Shown: in pieces, positions 1 to 10,882 of the stretch
Numbering within the stretch: position 1 is the first letter of the stretch
Layout of the letters: every line of letters starts with the position of its first letter
Assembly (NCBI GenBank): GCA_022495995.1
Contig: JAFEMH010007451.1
Span: 1-64,000, forward strand
DNA length: 64,000 nucleotides
Source: Adenophora triphylla var. japonica
Taxonomy: Eukaryota > Streptophyta > Magnoliopsida > Asterales > Campanulaceae
Reading direction: 5' to 3'
Position numbers and translations under genes: made by a program
Notes under the pieces: generated by a model
Databases searched by the model: none
Seen by the model: the letters and a program-made list of their open reading frames with translations, nothing else
What the model was told of the DNA's origin: nothing

Positions 1-335
1 AATGATTTGCATCAGAAAGGGCTCTAGCTGTTCATGTGGGGACCGCGAAGCCCCATTGTGGACTTCGTTCATGAACTTGCTTCCGCTTCTTCTTGGGCGA
101 CGCAACGTAGGAGTGGCCCGTGGTAGCGTTTCTTGTATAGCATGTCCCCGAGGATGACGAAGTGAGAGGCAAGGCGTTTTAGGGCCACGATGCTCTTGGT
201 TTTGACCCCTTACGTGTGTGGGTCTTCCTTGTTCATGATGGTGGCTTCCCCGCTCTTGAGGTATTGGAAAATCGGTGTGTCTTTGGAAACGGCGTCGGAC
301 TTGCGTCTCTTTGGCTCTTCGAACAATCTTGCAAA
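1..335 (-). pseudogene. T0 integrase N-terminal part (partial, broken)
   Basis: Minus-strand translation gives IFQYLKSGEATIMNKEDP, then after a stop KSIVALKRLASHFVILGD, LYKKRYHGPLLRCVAQEE and EVHNG. This aligns with the T3 integrase (IYQFLKDGES, LKRLASHYVILGGNLYKKRY, TEVHNG). It is the segment leading into the HHCC zinc-binding domain, whose first His is in EVHNG; the rest lies outside the window. One in-frame stop follows DPHT, and there is a small insertion in the part matching ARALMQVI. Confidence 0.75.
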
Positions 336-890
336 TCGTTGTGATTAAAACCTTCTCTGCGGCTTGGGCCCGGTTTTTCTCTCGTTTGACAACATGCTTA
401 AATGTTTGCTTGATGCATTTATTTAATTAATGTGTTTGCCTTTTGTATAGATGAATTTAACTGTTTTGATTAGTTAATGTCATCATTTGTTAAAGATGCA
501 ATGAAATGATTTTTTTTTAGGAAGGTCGGACCTTTTATTGAAAGCGTGAAGGCGTACATTGTTGATCAAAGATTCACAATCGTCGGGCGTAAAGCCGTAA
601 AGACTCAAAAGATGTGAATAGACGAGACAACAAGACTCGAAGCTAAACTATAGGCGACGAGGATTGGACCAGGCTTCATTACTCTCGGATGGTTTGTAGC
701 TCTAGAGGGAGTGGTCTTTGGATTCAGTGGCCAATCTTCCCTTGGCATGAGTCCGGAAAGTAGCTTGCATGCGGTTCGATTTCAAACCCCGGATCGCGGA
801 AGTTTTTGGCTGCTCCCCGATGATGTCCCTCCATTAGTGTTGCCACCGGTCCTTGGGGGTTTTTGATGATAGAAGTCGGCGAGGGCTACT
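336..890. other. Non-coding junction between T0 linker and integrase
   Basis: This stretch has no recognisable domain. An A/T-rich part at about 390-530 separates the integrase from protease-side sequence. RT and RNase H, about 1.5-2 kb in related elements, should be here and are missing. The A/T-rich part could be a deletion scar or a remnant of the intron reported between protease and RT in Ogre elements. I cannot tell which. Confidence 0.5.
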
Positions 891-1410
891 TCTAGGAGGG
901 CGAAGCATTCGGCGATTCGGAGTGGATTCTTGCTTGATGTTGATCACTTTCATAGAATGCTGCTTCTTTATCTGGGATCTTTGCTTGGACGACGTTTACA
1001 ATGTCGATTCGAGCGGGCATGCTATATCTCCTTCCACGATTAAGCCTTGGAGGAGGTTGCGCCATTGTTCGTCCGTGTCGGACACCGGAATGTTGAATTG
1101 AACTAAGCCGTGATAGGCATTTGTCCCCGTAAGATCCGAGAGTGTCGGCTAGAGGGTTGTCTTGTGCGGGGATCGGTGATGAGCCGATTTGCAAGAGGGT
1201 TTCGGCGAAGTAAGGGTCTACTCCTCGATCAATCTCCATTAGGGCATCCATCTCTTGATCCTCTCTCAAGCATTCTTCACGATCGCATATGTCGAGTTGT
1301 CATCTGTCCCATGTGTTCTTCGATTTCCGGCTCGTCGCGGCTTAGAGCGTGGATGTAGGGATCCACTTCGTAGCGGGACGGGGGTAGGAGAATCATCGGA
1401 GAAGAGTATT
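891..1410 (-). pseudogene. T0 protease-RT linker remnant
   Basis: Broken minus-strand frames contain FNIPVSDTDEQWRNLLQGLI, and a neighbouring frame has IDIVNVVQAKIPDKEAAFYE. The first resembles the FNTPY...EWRDLIEAL segment of T3. Stops and frameshifts interrupt it. No catalytic motif is visible; the call rests on position after the protease and on similarity to T3. Confidence 0.45.
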
Positions 1411-1559
1411 CGGTCATGTCGGGACCTTCTTAAGGTCATAGCTTGGCGGCCAAGCACTTGCCATTGCCTGCTTCCGCGGATCACTTCGATCGCTCCATTG
1501 GCATTGATGAATTTCACGCATTGGTGAAGAGTAGATGAATCTTGCTTTCATCCGATGTA

Positions 1560-1887
1560 TCAGGCCGTCCCAACAAACGAGAGAAGGTTGGTTTTGATTT
1601 CCACGACTTGGAACTCTACCGACTCCGGTTGTACGTCGGAGTGGATCCTCAAATTGATGACTCCTACGATTGGTCGTGCGGTGGAGTCGTAGGCTCGGAT
1701 TACCCGAGGTGAAGGCCTTATCGAGAGAACGGTCGATGCGAGTCGTTTCAATGTGCTTAAAGCGATGATGTTGGCTAGCGGAACCGTTATCAATCAAGGC
1801 GTTCGGGAGGAAGAACATCTCTATTTTTATGAGGATGAGGAGGGCTTCGTTGTGCCGATTCTCACATATTGGCAAGTCATCGTGCAC
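1560..1887 (-). pseudogene. T0 retropepsin-like protease, frameshifted
   Basis: The active-site strand reads ALIDNGSA near 1779-1802 (minus), with Asn in place of the usual Thr/Gly residue of DTG/DGG. The next part, in another frame, has IRAYDSTARPIVGVINLRI and VEFQVVEIKTN, matching KAYDSTARSVLGIATLKL and VDFQVIDIPI of the T3 protease. The family cleaves the Gag-Pol polyprotein. The frameshift between the halves means this copy cannot make an active enzyme. Confidence 0.75.
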
Positions 1888-1911
1888 GTGAAGGCTAAAC
1901 CGCTTCCCGTG

Positions 1912-3891
1912 CTACCGTTTGACTCGGTCTCTTAAGGAACGTTCGATCCATCCATTTGTATGCCTTGGGCGGGGCAAAGATCGTAGGGAGACATTTGCCC
2001 TTGGGCGTTCTTGTCGGAATTCCCGGTCACGAGATCTCTTGACTACGGTTTCACGCTCCCGATCGTAGCGGGACGGCATCTTGACGGTTTCGGAAATTGC
2101 GGGGGTGCTGCTCTCGCTTGGAGTTTCGTCAAAGGCTATTGAGTTTACCACTGTCGTTCGGGAATGGATTTCCGATGGTATTGGGACCACGAGGGCGTTC
2201 CAATTTTCCCTCCTCTATGAGCCCTGGACCACACAGCGAGCACGAAGCAATTGTCGGTGGTGTGGCCGGGGTAGTTGTGGAAGGCGCGGTGCTTGCTCAT
2301 ATCCATGTTGGGTTTGAGAGTCTTCGGTTGGAAATTCTCGAGTGGTTTGAGAAGATTTCGTTTCACCAAAGCTTCAAATACTTGACCCAAGGGCATTTCC
2401 GGAGTTATCTAAATCTTTGGAAGCTGTGGGAAGCGAGGGGATTGTTATTCTTTGGGGCTGCTTGATCGCGGTTTACTTGAGCTCCGTTCGAATGTAGTGC
2501 CTTTGTTCCGAGTTTGCTTCCTTTCCTTTGGTCGGGCGGGGAGTTGAAGTTGCCGAGGTTTGTTCGATAGCGGTAAGATGAGGCGGGGGTTCTTTGTTGC
2601 CTTTTGAAGACTCGAGTCTTTTCAAACTTTGTCCCGGCGTTGACCATGGCACGGAGATCCGGGTAGAAATGGTGGGCGTCAAGGTCCTCAAAGATGGTTT
2701 GAGGCGGGAATGGAAGATGTCCATCTGCTCTTCTTTGGAAAGTGGATCCATTATCTCGCTTAGCTTCAGTTCCATCTTTTGTAGAATTCGCCCACTGGTT
2801 CGTCATCCTTTTTGTTCGGTGGCTTGCGGAGTCATGGCGGTTTGTTTCCCATTCAAGATTGGCGCGGTACTTCTCCGGGAAGATTTCAACGATCGATCCC
2901 ACGTGGAGCGGTTTTACGCCTTCACATTGAGGAACCACCTTAGTCTTTGTGGATTTGAGGGAATGCTGAAAATGATGCGCCATCTGTTGAGGGTTGCCCC
3001 TTTGGCTCTCATACCCGGGACGTAGGTGTCGATGTGGGTTTTGGGCATTACATTCCGTCAAACTTTTCCATTTCCGGCATCCTGAACTTTGGAGGGAGAG
3101 GGACCACTTTGTTCGGATCGGTAGGCGGGAGGGAGTCCTTCCGAGAACTAGCTAGCTTGCCTTGCATGTCTTTCATTTGTTCAATCGGCCGGGCCATGTG
3201 GGGATCGGTATGCGAGGTGGGTTACCGTTTTCGGGGACGGAAACCGAAGATGGAGGTGGATTGGGCGTGGGATTGCCATTCGGGAGTCTTGGGGAGGTAG
3301 TTGAGTGTATACCAACCCGTACCACAGGGTGTTGAAGTTGAGGGCGTGATTGCCGGGTCCGCTAAGGGTTGTGTTTGGGAGGCTGGGAAACGATTCGTTA
3401 GCCCCAATTAGCGAGACTAGCGGTGGCAAACTTGAGATGTCGGGATATCCGCTCGGGATGCTGTCCCAGTAAGAATGGGGACTTTTGATTGTGGTTGCGA
3501 GGCTCGTATAGAGGCGAAGGATTGAATCTGGGGATCCGAGATGCATTGGGATCTGGCGGAGCGAGCACGTATGTGTCTTTGTTGGTAGCGAGCTTGATGT
3601 GCGGGCAGGAAGCCAGCTGTCTTGGCGGGCATGTCGGGCTGCTTGGCCCGCCTAAGGAGCTTTGAGCGAGAGGCGCTGCGTTCTTTGGGATCTCGTAGCT
3701 TGGCGGAGCGGGACTGATAGCTTTGAGAAACCGGGGGAGCCGGTATGTCTTCGTCTTCTATGAGAACAAAGGTTCCATCGGGTTGGGAAGCTGCGGCTGT
3801 TCCTCGAAGACGCGAGGTGTCGACGATCCGAGCTTCTTTGTTCCTCTTGGCGCTTCTTGATGGTTTCGAAGGCTCGCAGCACCTCCTCCAT
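1912..3891 (-). pseudogene. T0 gag remnant
   Basis: An N-terminal start is plausible at 3891 (MEEVLRAFETIKKRQEEQ, probably coiled coil). Around 3050-3110 the minus strand reads LPPKFRMPEMEKFDG, the segment that opens the capsid core in Tat-type Gag. Near 2230-2270 a stretch of the form AFHNYPGHTTDNCFVL matches the zinc-knuckle-like motif (compare CEFHKDTGHTTEDC in T1), with the first Cys lost. At least four frame changes and several stops make it non-coding now. Confidence 0.7.
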
Positions 3892-5267
3892 TGTGCAGGA
3901 GGTTCCTTAGTGGCGGGGTTCCGTTTCCCTCACTTTGTTATACGGTGATCCCGTCATGGGGAGTATCGGACGGTGCGGACCGTTGAAGCTGGAAGGGCTA
4001 TCGGACCTTGTGACCTCGATGCGAAAAGGCGGCTTCCGGGTATTCTCAACCACTCTCGGTTGTTGGAGGGTGATGGGCAAGGTTTAGACACGGGAATGGC
4101 CTAACGGGATAAAAGGGGAAAGCTCACGTGGCATGCGGTTTAGTTTCTTTTATTTTTGATTTTTTTTTTTGTTGTTTTAATTTACTTAAAACATGTTTTC
4201 TCGAGAATCCTAGGTAGGTTGGAAAAGATTGCTCTTGTTTTTCGCAACTATGCTAGATCTACACAGGTCGATGGAGACCATACGTGCGGCTATAAGCCCC
4301 TCGTTTTGCACACTGTATTTCGACATCCCGGGGTGGACGGCCCGGGCGAGGTCCTATAGTGCAAGCGGTTTCCACCGGCCTAAAAGAAAAATCGAACCTA
4401 AGGACCGAGCACTGTCATGTTCGTTTTGATGCGTTAGCCATGTGAATAGTGAACCGAGCCGGCCCGAGTCAAGATCGGAGTCAAGAGTTCGGCATGACCT
4501 CTCTTTACCTTGCTTGCGCAAGGGATGCTGTGACGTTAGGCGTTAGGTAGGTCATATCGTCATGGGCGACGTATCAAGCGTGATGACATGGTGTCATGCA
4601 AGCATGGATGTATATCAGGGACGGAACATCGTGCAGGTGTAGCCGGAAATCAAGATCGGAGTCAAGATTTTAGCATGACCTTTCATCGCTTTGCTTGCGC
4701 GAGGATCTTGAGTTCCGAGCCTTGACTCGAAAAATGGCCGGCATGGTATATGTATCCGAGGCGTATGACACGGGCTGGGTAAAAACCAACCGAGTGCGGA
4801 CAGAGTGTGACTCAAGACTCAAACGTGCGGGGTTGACGCTTGGCTAGGATGGGATGTTTGGAATGATCCGTGCGCGTCCAATAGGCCTAGGAAGACCTAA
4901 CGGTTTGACCGCAAGCTGAGACCACTCCGGGTTGAGGGTTGTAGTGTGCGGTGTATCCCGGCGGCGGTGCGCGTAGTGTGCGGTGTAACGGCGGCGGTGT
5001 GAGTAGAGTGCGGTGTAACCGAGGCGGCGGTGCGCGTAGTGTGCGGTCTCTAAAATTCTTTTACGAGTAAAAAACGGGAGTTTTGAAGAATTTTAAATGT
5101 ATGCACGAGATGTATATTGATGCATTTTTTTGTATTTTTATTTTTTGTAAAATAAAAACGAAGCACGTGCACACACACAGAGTTAAAGGAAGGGGTAAAA
5201 TGAAAGTTTGACCCTCATCATCGTTTTAAAAATCTTTTGTTTTGTTTAAAAGTTTTAAAACAAAATT
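3892..5267 (-). other. T0 leader region between primer site and gag
   Basis: No coding potential. Its structure resembles the T3 leader at 39818-41448: both carry gcgcgtagtgtgcggtctc near the LTR and repeated motifs mentioning gcttgcgc or gctcaagcg. Long untranslated leaders are usual in Tat/Ogre elements. Confidence 0.6.
4941..5046. repeat. Short GC-rich tandem repeat in T0 leader
   Basis: Four diverged units of about 25-35 bp share gcgcgtagtgtgcggt and ggcggcggtg. The last unit ends in gtgcggtctc, which is single-copy in the T3 leader (near 40400-40420 on the other strand). The array is therefore a local expansion in T0. Confidence 0.75.
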
Positions 5268-5284
5268 TCCCAGCGGAGTCGCCA
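5268..5284 (-). other. Primer binding site, tRNA-Arg type
   Basis: The minus strand reads TGGCGACTCCGCTGGGA, complementary to a plant tRNA-Arg 3' end plus CCA. Tat/Ogre elements are known to prime from tRNA-Arg. It matches the sites at 39801 and 57855 apart from the last G. Confidence 0.75.
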
Positions 5285-6224
5285 AGCGAAATTACCCGGA
5301 TCCGAGCAGGCCTCGCGGCCCGGCATCGGCATTTTCCCGCTTTGCGGCGTTTTGGAGTTGGAGGTGTCTCGCCGTTTGTTTCGCATTTGTAGAGTCGCCA
5401 CGCCGTTTTTATTAAGCCCAAAACATTGAAAAAGGGCATCGGTTTAAAGATAATTTTAAAGCTGTTTTTGTGTGATGAGATTTTGAGTTCGGAGGTCGAG
5501 ATGACTCCCAGGGAAGAGAATATTAGAATATTAGAGCTCACAGAGTAGCCTCGTAAAACGAGTCTTTCGGATACCCCTAATATCCTTTAAATGTTGTGTG
5601 TGTGTGTGTGTGCTTTTTAAAAATGCATCTTTGTATCGGATGTCTACATTGTATGCTATGTATGGAAATGTATTGAAATAGTATAGGAAGGAAGCCTTAC
5701 CAATGTTGGTTCGTGTCTGCGTCTTCATTGGGAATGGTGTTTGAGGTCGGAGTAGCGTTCGGTACGGATCGGGATTGCTTCGGGAGATGCCGGTTGTCCG
5801 CGGACGAGTTTCGGCGTGAGTTGAGGTTGCAGCTGCGTTCGGGCGAAGGTTCGGCGTGCGTGGGGATCGTCGGGATCACTCGGGCGAAGGATTCGCGTGC
5901 GTTGTGGTGGCGAAGTCACTCGGGCGGAGTTTCGGCGTGGTTTGGGATCGTCGGTTTGACTCGGAAAGAGCGGGACAGGTGGAAAGACCGAGCGAGGCCT
6001 CGGAGTACCACGAGGGGCCTCGGAAGTACCTCGAGAGTGCCTCGGGCGGCGCGGGAGCGTCTCGGGAGCGCTCGGGGAGGCTTCGGAGCACCACAAGGGA
6101 GCTCGGAAGGCCTCGGAAGGATCAGAAAGGGGCGGGAGTGCCTCAAGAGGACTTAGAGGGGAGCCGAAGGCTAAGGGAGGAAGAGAGAAGAGGGAGGTGT
6201 GTGAAAATGAGGAGGGGGAGCCCT

Positions 6225-6234
6225 CTATTTATAG
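6225..6234 (-). promoter_or_regulatory. TATA box of LTR A
   Basis: The minus strand reads CTATAAATAGAGGGC, the same promoter core as in the T3 LTRs (CTATAAATAGAGCCC). Confidence 0.7.
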
Positions 6235-6254
6235 TAAAAATTTCGGAGCAAAGA

Positions 6255-6505
6255 GGTCCGTACGGACCTTCTTGGTTATCCGGAATTTTGGATTTCCTCG
6301 ATTTGAGGAATGCGCAATGATGGTGAATATTACGGAATGATGATGTCCCCCATGCAAGAAGGTCCGTACGGACCAACTCAGCATGCAAAGAGGTCCGTAC
6401 GGACCAACCATGCATTTGGGTAATCATTTCTTCCGGGATTTGAGGGAATATTGTGGACTTTAAGGGGATTCAGTAATTATGACAGCAAAGAGGTCCGTAC
6501 GGATC
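6255..6505. repeat. Four copies of a 14-bp perfect palindrome in U3 of LTR A
   Basis: GGTCCGTACGGACC occurs at 6255-6268, 6361-6374, 6392-6405 and (last bases GATC) 6492-6505. The copies are preceded by gcaaagag or gcaagaa. They lie just upstream of the TATA box in transcriptional direction, as expected for protein-binding promoter sites. Confidence 0.8.
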
Positions 6506-6780
6506 AATATTGCTTTCCCAATTTCCTGAAAATTCCCAAAAGGTCCTTTTGTCCCTTTTATCCCGGGGAAGGCTCCTCCCTTGGTTTGGTTGGGGGTTTG
6601 AGAGGGTTTTGAGAGGGTTTTGAGAGGGTTTTGAGTGAGAGAGGTCTCCGAGACTACGTTGATGAGTCTGCGGTGTTTCCCGTGTGTTTGAAAGGGGGTG
6701 ATCCAGATTGGGGTACTTACACCGGGCATTACGATGTTACCAATTTTTATGAAAATGGTGGTAAATGTGATGCGATCAAT

Positions 6781-7052
6781 GAGTCATTTTGTGACTCGGA
6801 CATTTGTAAGTAAATACTATCACCAAACCAAACGGCTTGGACTTGTAAATGATAGTATTGAAATGCAGTATCAACGGATCGAACGATCCGGACAGTAAAA
6901 ATGCGATCGACGAGCCAAACGACTCGGATTTGTAAAGATGCGTAAAGTAAATAGCAATATCAACGGATCAAACGATCCGGACTTGTAAATGACGATCACA
7001 AACCAAACGGTTTGGATGGTAAAAGTGCGAATCAACGGATCGAACGATCCGG
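6781..7052. repeat. Cluster of short hairpin motifs in LTR B
   Basis: At least seven imperfect palindromes have arms of 5-6 bp around an AACG or ACG centre: ACGGATCGAACGATCCGG (near 6873, 6962, 7033), CCAAACGGCTTGG or CCAAACGGTTTGG (near 6828, 7002), GCCAAACGACTCGG (near 6912) and gagtcattttgtgactc (6781). A related form lies in U3 near 7972. They are separated by tgtaaatga-like spacers. Confidence 0.75.
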
Positions 7053-7474
7053 ACTGTAAATGACAGAAAAGTAAAAAAAGGAACTTGAACGCCGTTTTAA
7101 CCCGAAATTACTTCTCTTACGGGAGAGAAGATGATTAGGGACTAAAACATATCAAGTCCCGTAGACGGCGTTACATCTACATTTTGAGAACTTCGACCGG
7201 ATCGAAAGTAGCGTATGACGCGTAAATCGAGAAAAAACGGAGTTTAGAGAGTGAGAGTTACCAATGGCTAGGTGTTGACTCTTTGGCTCGGGAGGACATA
7301 TACGGGATACGATTTGGTGTTTAGAAGGTGTTTCGGAAGTATTTGGTCGGAAAATGTGGTTTTCTTGCAAATCGAGGCATTTCTGGGGCTCGGGAGGGTG
7401 TTTGGTTGGCTGGAACCGTGGGTTTTTGACAAGGATTAATATTTTTTCATCTCTTTTACTAAAGGGGAGGGGCT

Positions 7475-7484
7475 GTATTTATAG
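7475..7484 (-). promoter_or_regulatory. TATA box of LTR B
   Basis: The minus strand reads CTATAAATACAGCCCC, about 520 bp from the LTR start, a spacing similar to LTR A. Confidence 0.65.
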
Positions 7485-8000
7485 GGGGTGAAAATGAAGA
7501 ACATGCCAGCCGGCCTTATCCTCATTTTGAGGGACTTTTGAGGTATTTTGGAAATTGCTGGGACTGACTGAGGATTGCTGAGACTGGCGATTTATCTGGA
7601 AGAACAGGTCGGCCGGCCAGTTCTTCAATTTTAGGGGTATTTTGGACTTTTTACCCTTGAATTTGATTGATGGAGATTAGGGAGGTTGTGCATGTGTGCC
7701 ACGTGTCTAGCTTAGTCGCTAAGATTGGGTTTTTGCTCCGTTAATCTCGGTTTTGACTGTTTTCTAAATAACTGTTCGAGAAAATGTCCGGAACAGTCCC
7801 GGAAAGTCCCGGAAATTGCGTATTTCGAGTAAAGTGGTACTTTTACGTGTGATAGCGTGTGTTGAGTACACTTTGGAATTTGGATGCATGGGGCAGTCCT
7901 GGGAAGTCTCGTTGACTCGGAAATGAGGAGTTAACGGATTCCGGTTAACTTGGAAAGGGCCAGCTAACGGATTGTAACGATCCGGATTTGGGTACTTACA

Positions 8001-8158
8001 ATAGTTTATAAGCAAAACACGTGAAACTTACTCTCAAGCCGAAGGGTCTTAGCCAGTGACCATCCCAGCTAGTCGTGTGTTCATTGGTTTCAGGTCAATG
8101 CTAGGAGATCAACCTAATTGATGGACTATGGCTGACCAACACGTTCCTTGCAGCATCA
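8001..8158 (+). repeat. T1 5' LTR, 3' end only
   Basis: It shares aacacgtgaaacttactctca with the T1 3' LTR (18963-18985) and agctagtcgtg...ttcaggtcaa with the T2 LTR on the other strand. It ends CAGCATCA, matching GCGGCATCA at the T2 LTR end (27077). Everything upstream is replaced by LTR B. Directly after comes tttcgttccattgccggga, at the primer-site position; I cannot assign its tRNA. Confidence 0.7.
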
Positions 8159-8227
8159 GTTTCGTTCCATTGCCGGGAACGAAGCATATTTGACTTTGAA
8201 ACTCTACTCAAACCATAGCAATATCTG

Positions 8228-10145
8228 ATGGGCACACCGCTACCCCCTCCACCGAACACGGACTCGAAAACGCCGATAGAAACATGGACGCCGGTGCCGG
8301 AAATCGTAACGCTAGTTTGCCTCCTCCCCCACCGGGTTGCCCAGCTAGAAGAGCCACCTGCTCCAATAGCGTTGCTGATGGCATGGGCTTGCAGGATAAT
8401 AGAAGGCAAAAAAGACATATGTCCGAGCAAGAAGAAGACCAGCACTCTAAGCGATTCCAAACGGGTCGAACAGTTGCAGGCGACAATACAGGTCCCTCGA
8501 CTACTCACCCCAGTAGGAAGGATTTTTTGTTGGAGCGGGCTAGATTGCTCCAAAGTTCGTTAGAGGTTCATGAGGAGTTTCTCGTCATGCCAGAATCTCC
8601 TAAAGATGACAGAAGATCACATCGACCTGCTCTTTCAGTCACCTCCCACAGACGAACTAACGAAGGTACTAGACAGAATGGAGGTCCCAGACCGTCTGCT
8701 GAGCAACCGAGGATCAAGATGCCGCCTCCCTCCCATATCTCCATTCACCCACAATCGACCTGAGAGATAGGCTAAATCAGCAGAGGGAGCAAGAGGCTGA
8801 CTCAGGACATAGGTCACCCTTGAGAGGAGAAAGGTTGCTGTCCCGTCGGAAAAGGAGAGAGGTGACACCCCCACGGAATGACAGGCAGCGAGCCATCTCT
8901 AGAAGAGAGCCTCACATATAGGAAATTCAGAAATCCAACACTGTCTCACATCAAAGGAGTGACTTAGATGCTAGGGATCTCCTCGATCTGAAAACGGAGG
9001 TTAGACAGCATGGAGGCTGACAGAAAAGAGAATGATGGGAAGGTCGAACGAAACTACAGTACTCTTCGACCGTTGGCCCAGGAGTTGCTTCATAGAAGTC
9101 CTCCTACTGGTTTCAAGCTACCCTCGTTGGACAAATATTCAGGCACAACCAATTCCTTAAACCACATTCAACATTTTGAAGCCACGATGTGTTTGGTCTC
9201 CTCTGGGGATGACGTGTTATGCAAAGCGTTGACCAACACCTACTGGTGCATCGCTGACTTAGTTTCGTGGTTTGACCACTAGTTGTATAACCTCGTGGGA
9301 GTACATGAGGAAGAAGTTTCTAGATCGATTCTCTACGACTGAGGCCCGTAAGAAGACAATCACCGACCTGAACAACCTAACTCAAGGGAAAACAGAAAGC
9401 ACCATGAGTTATTTCACAAGGTTTAAAGAGTTGGTCGACCAAATTGAAGAGGACCTGACAGATAGGGAGGTCATCAATTGTTTTCGAAATGGAGTGTCCT
9501 CTCCCGACCTGGACTACGAGCTCCAAGTTAGGAGGGCGACTACGAGGCAAGAGTTGTTTGAAAGGGACTATGATGTGGCCATAGCTGAAGAGAGAAAGGA
9601 GAAGAAGAAAGACAGGGGCTCGAAACATTCAGAAGCTGAAGAGTCTAACAAAGGGGGTCAGGCCAAGCACAACGACAACAACAACAAGGGGAAGAATAGA
9701 ACGAGGAGCGACTGAGAGAGTCCCTGAAAGTTTTACCCCTTTAACTGTGAGTCGGACTGAGATTATGAATACAGTCAACCTGGGCCCACTTGCTCCGATA
9801 AATCCCCAAAACAAATTCAGAAGGGACAACGGCAGATATTGTGAGTTCCATAAGGATACTGGGCATACTACTGAGGATTGCATGAGTCTGAAACGGATCA
9901 TCCAGAAGTGGGTTGACAGTGGAAGGCTGGATAGGTTTATGAAAGGAGCCCGACTTACTGGGGGTGAGCGAGCTGGAGGTGCAGTACCTGAACCAAGGCA
10001 GCCAAGGTTGAATTTGGGGGTGATTTCTAAGAAACAAGCAACACCGCCCAGAAACACAAGATTTTTCAGCTCAACAAGTCTCCCTATGTGCCTCCAAAGA
10101 GCTGTGTCCCGGATGAGATTATCAGCTTCCACCCCTACGAGCTAG
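8228..10145 (+). pseudogene. T1 gag, broken into several frames
   Basis: The N-terminal part (8228-8763) is Pro/Ser rich. The capsid core is in 9010-9715, with FKLPSLDKYSGTTNSLNHI then WEYMRKKFLDRFSTTEARKK, as in plant retrotransposon Gag. A basic Lys/Asn/Glu tail follows to 9715, then a zinc-knuckle-like CEFHKDTGHTTEDC near 9840-9885. A stop at 9283 falls in the core and another at 9713. Gag forms the cytoplasmic virus-like particle; the C-terminal part matches T2 gag (EPRQPRLNLGVI versus EPRQPRMNLGVI). Confidence 0.8.
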
Positions 10146-10882
10146 CTACTAGCCTGACCGCTAGAGAGCAAATCTTGGAGATTCCAGGGCTGATTGATGA
10201 CTGCACGTCGAGCAGGATATTGGTAGACACGAGGGCCTGCAAAGACATTCTCTACTACAAAACTTTCTTGAGTATGGGGCTAACAGATGCTAGACTGTCA
10301 CCTTACATAGGTCGACTAGAGGGATTCACCAATCATAGGGTGGATTCCAAGGGCCAGATCGAGCTGGATGTAGATATCGGACAGCATCCATTGAGGACAG
10401 TGGCAAAGGTAACTTTTTTAGTCATTGACGTAGTAAGTGACTATCATGCTATTCTTGGTATCCCTGGGCAGGTCGCTCTTGGAATGGTCCCATCAATCCC
10501 CTATCAGAGGGTCAAGTTCCCTACTATGTCAGGAGTGGGATGCATTCTTAGCAATGCCAGAGCATACTTGGATCACGTCCTAATTTCCAAAATGAAGAGA
10601 GAGCTAGATATTGATACTCCGGAAGCGAGCTGGAAGCTCTCCAAATCGGTCACCACAACCTCAAAACTATCTACAATCACGTGTGTAGAAGAGGCGACCT
10701 ATCCCTCACATGACCATGTCATGATTGAGCCAAAAAGTCCCTCTCAAAATACTATGGTCGAAACAAATACAGTTATGGTCGATCAAGTCACCATAGGCGA
10801 CCTAAGCCTCCAGATCAACCACAACTCGGGGGCCACCAGTGGGGAGATTGCAGCTGAGTTGGATGATATGATCGTCAAATAA
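10088..10882 (+). pseudogene. T1 retropepsin-like protease, active site altered
   Basis: A 264-codon open stretch aligns with the T2 protease throughout. The active-site strand is ILVDTRACKDILYYKTF, where T2 has LLVDTGACKDILFYKTF; Gly to Arg in the DTG triad should abolish catalysis. The flap and core are visible as GFTNHRVDSKGQIELDVDIG and YHAILGIPGQVALG. The final part leads into the protease-RT linker. It overlaps the end of gag in another frame, suggesting an older frameshift or an indel. Confidence 0.8.

Larger units (their letters stand above)
1..6721 (-). mobile_element. T0: degenerate Tat/Ogre-like Ty3/gypsy element, continues past window start
   Basis: Read on the minus strand, the order is LTR (6721-5285), tRNA-Arg primer site (5284-5268), GC-rich leader, gag, protease, a linker and then the start of integrase at the window edge. 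No RT or RNase H lies between protease and integrase, so the element is internally deleted. Every coding segment has stops and frameshifts. The primer site and the protease and integrase similarity to T3 place it in the Tat/Ogre group. It starts exactly where LTR B is interrupted, so it was inserted in LTR B. Confidence 0.8.
5285..6721 (-). repeat. LTR A: 5' LTR of T0
   Basis: The minus strand starts TGTAAGTACCCC, like the other LTRs of this family here (8000, 38097, 55200, 59593). It has a TATA box at 6225-6234, a GC-rich transcribed part (5715-6180), and a downstream part with cggcgtggcgactc near 5395-5410, also found in the U5 of T3. It ends at the primer site, but the exact 3' terminus is unclear (no clean CA). 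Length is about 1.44 kb. Confidence 0.75.
6722..8000 (-). repeat. LTR B: truncated LTR of the same family
   Basis: The minus strand starts TGTAAGTACCCAAATCCGG at 8000 and has its own TATA box at 7475-7484. The LTR runs until T0 begins at 6721, so its U5 end is lost or displaced by T0. It abuts T1 LTR sequence at 8001, so it was inserted inside the 5' LTR of T1. No coding sequence. Confidence 0.75.

Noticed and set aside
5713..6320. Long overlapping open stretches on both strands in LTR A
   Set aside because: They lie in the GC-rich transcribed part of an LTR; high GC lowers stop frequency in all frames. No domain is visible.
8101..8553. 150-codon minus-strand frame over the T1 gag start
   Set aside because: It overlaps the gag N-terminus, shows no known motif and has no counterpart in T2. 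A shadow frame.
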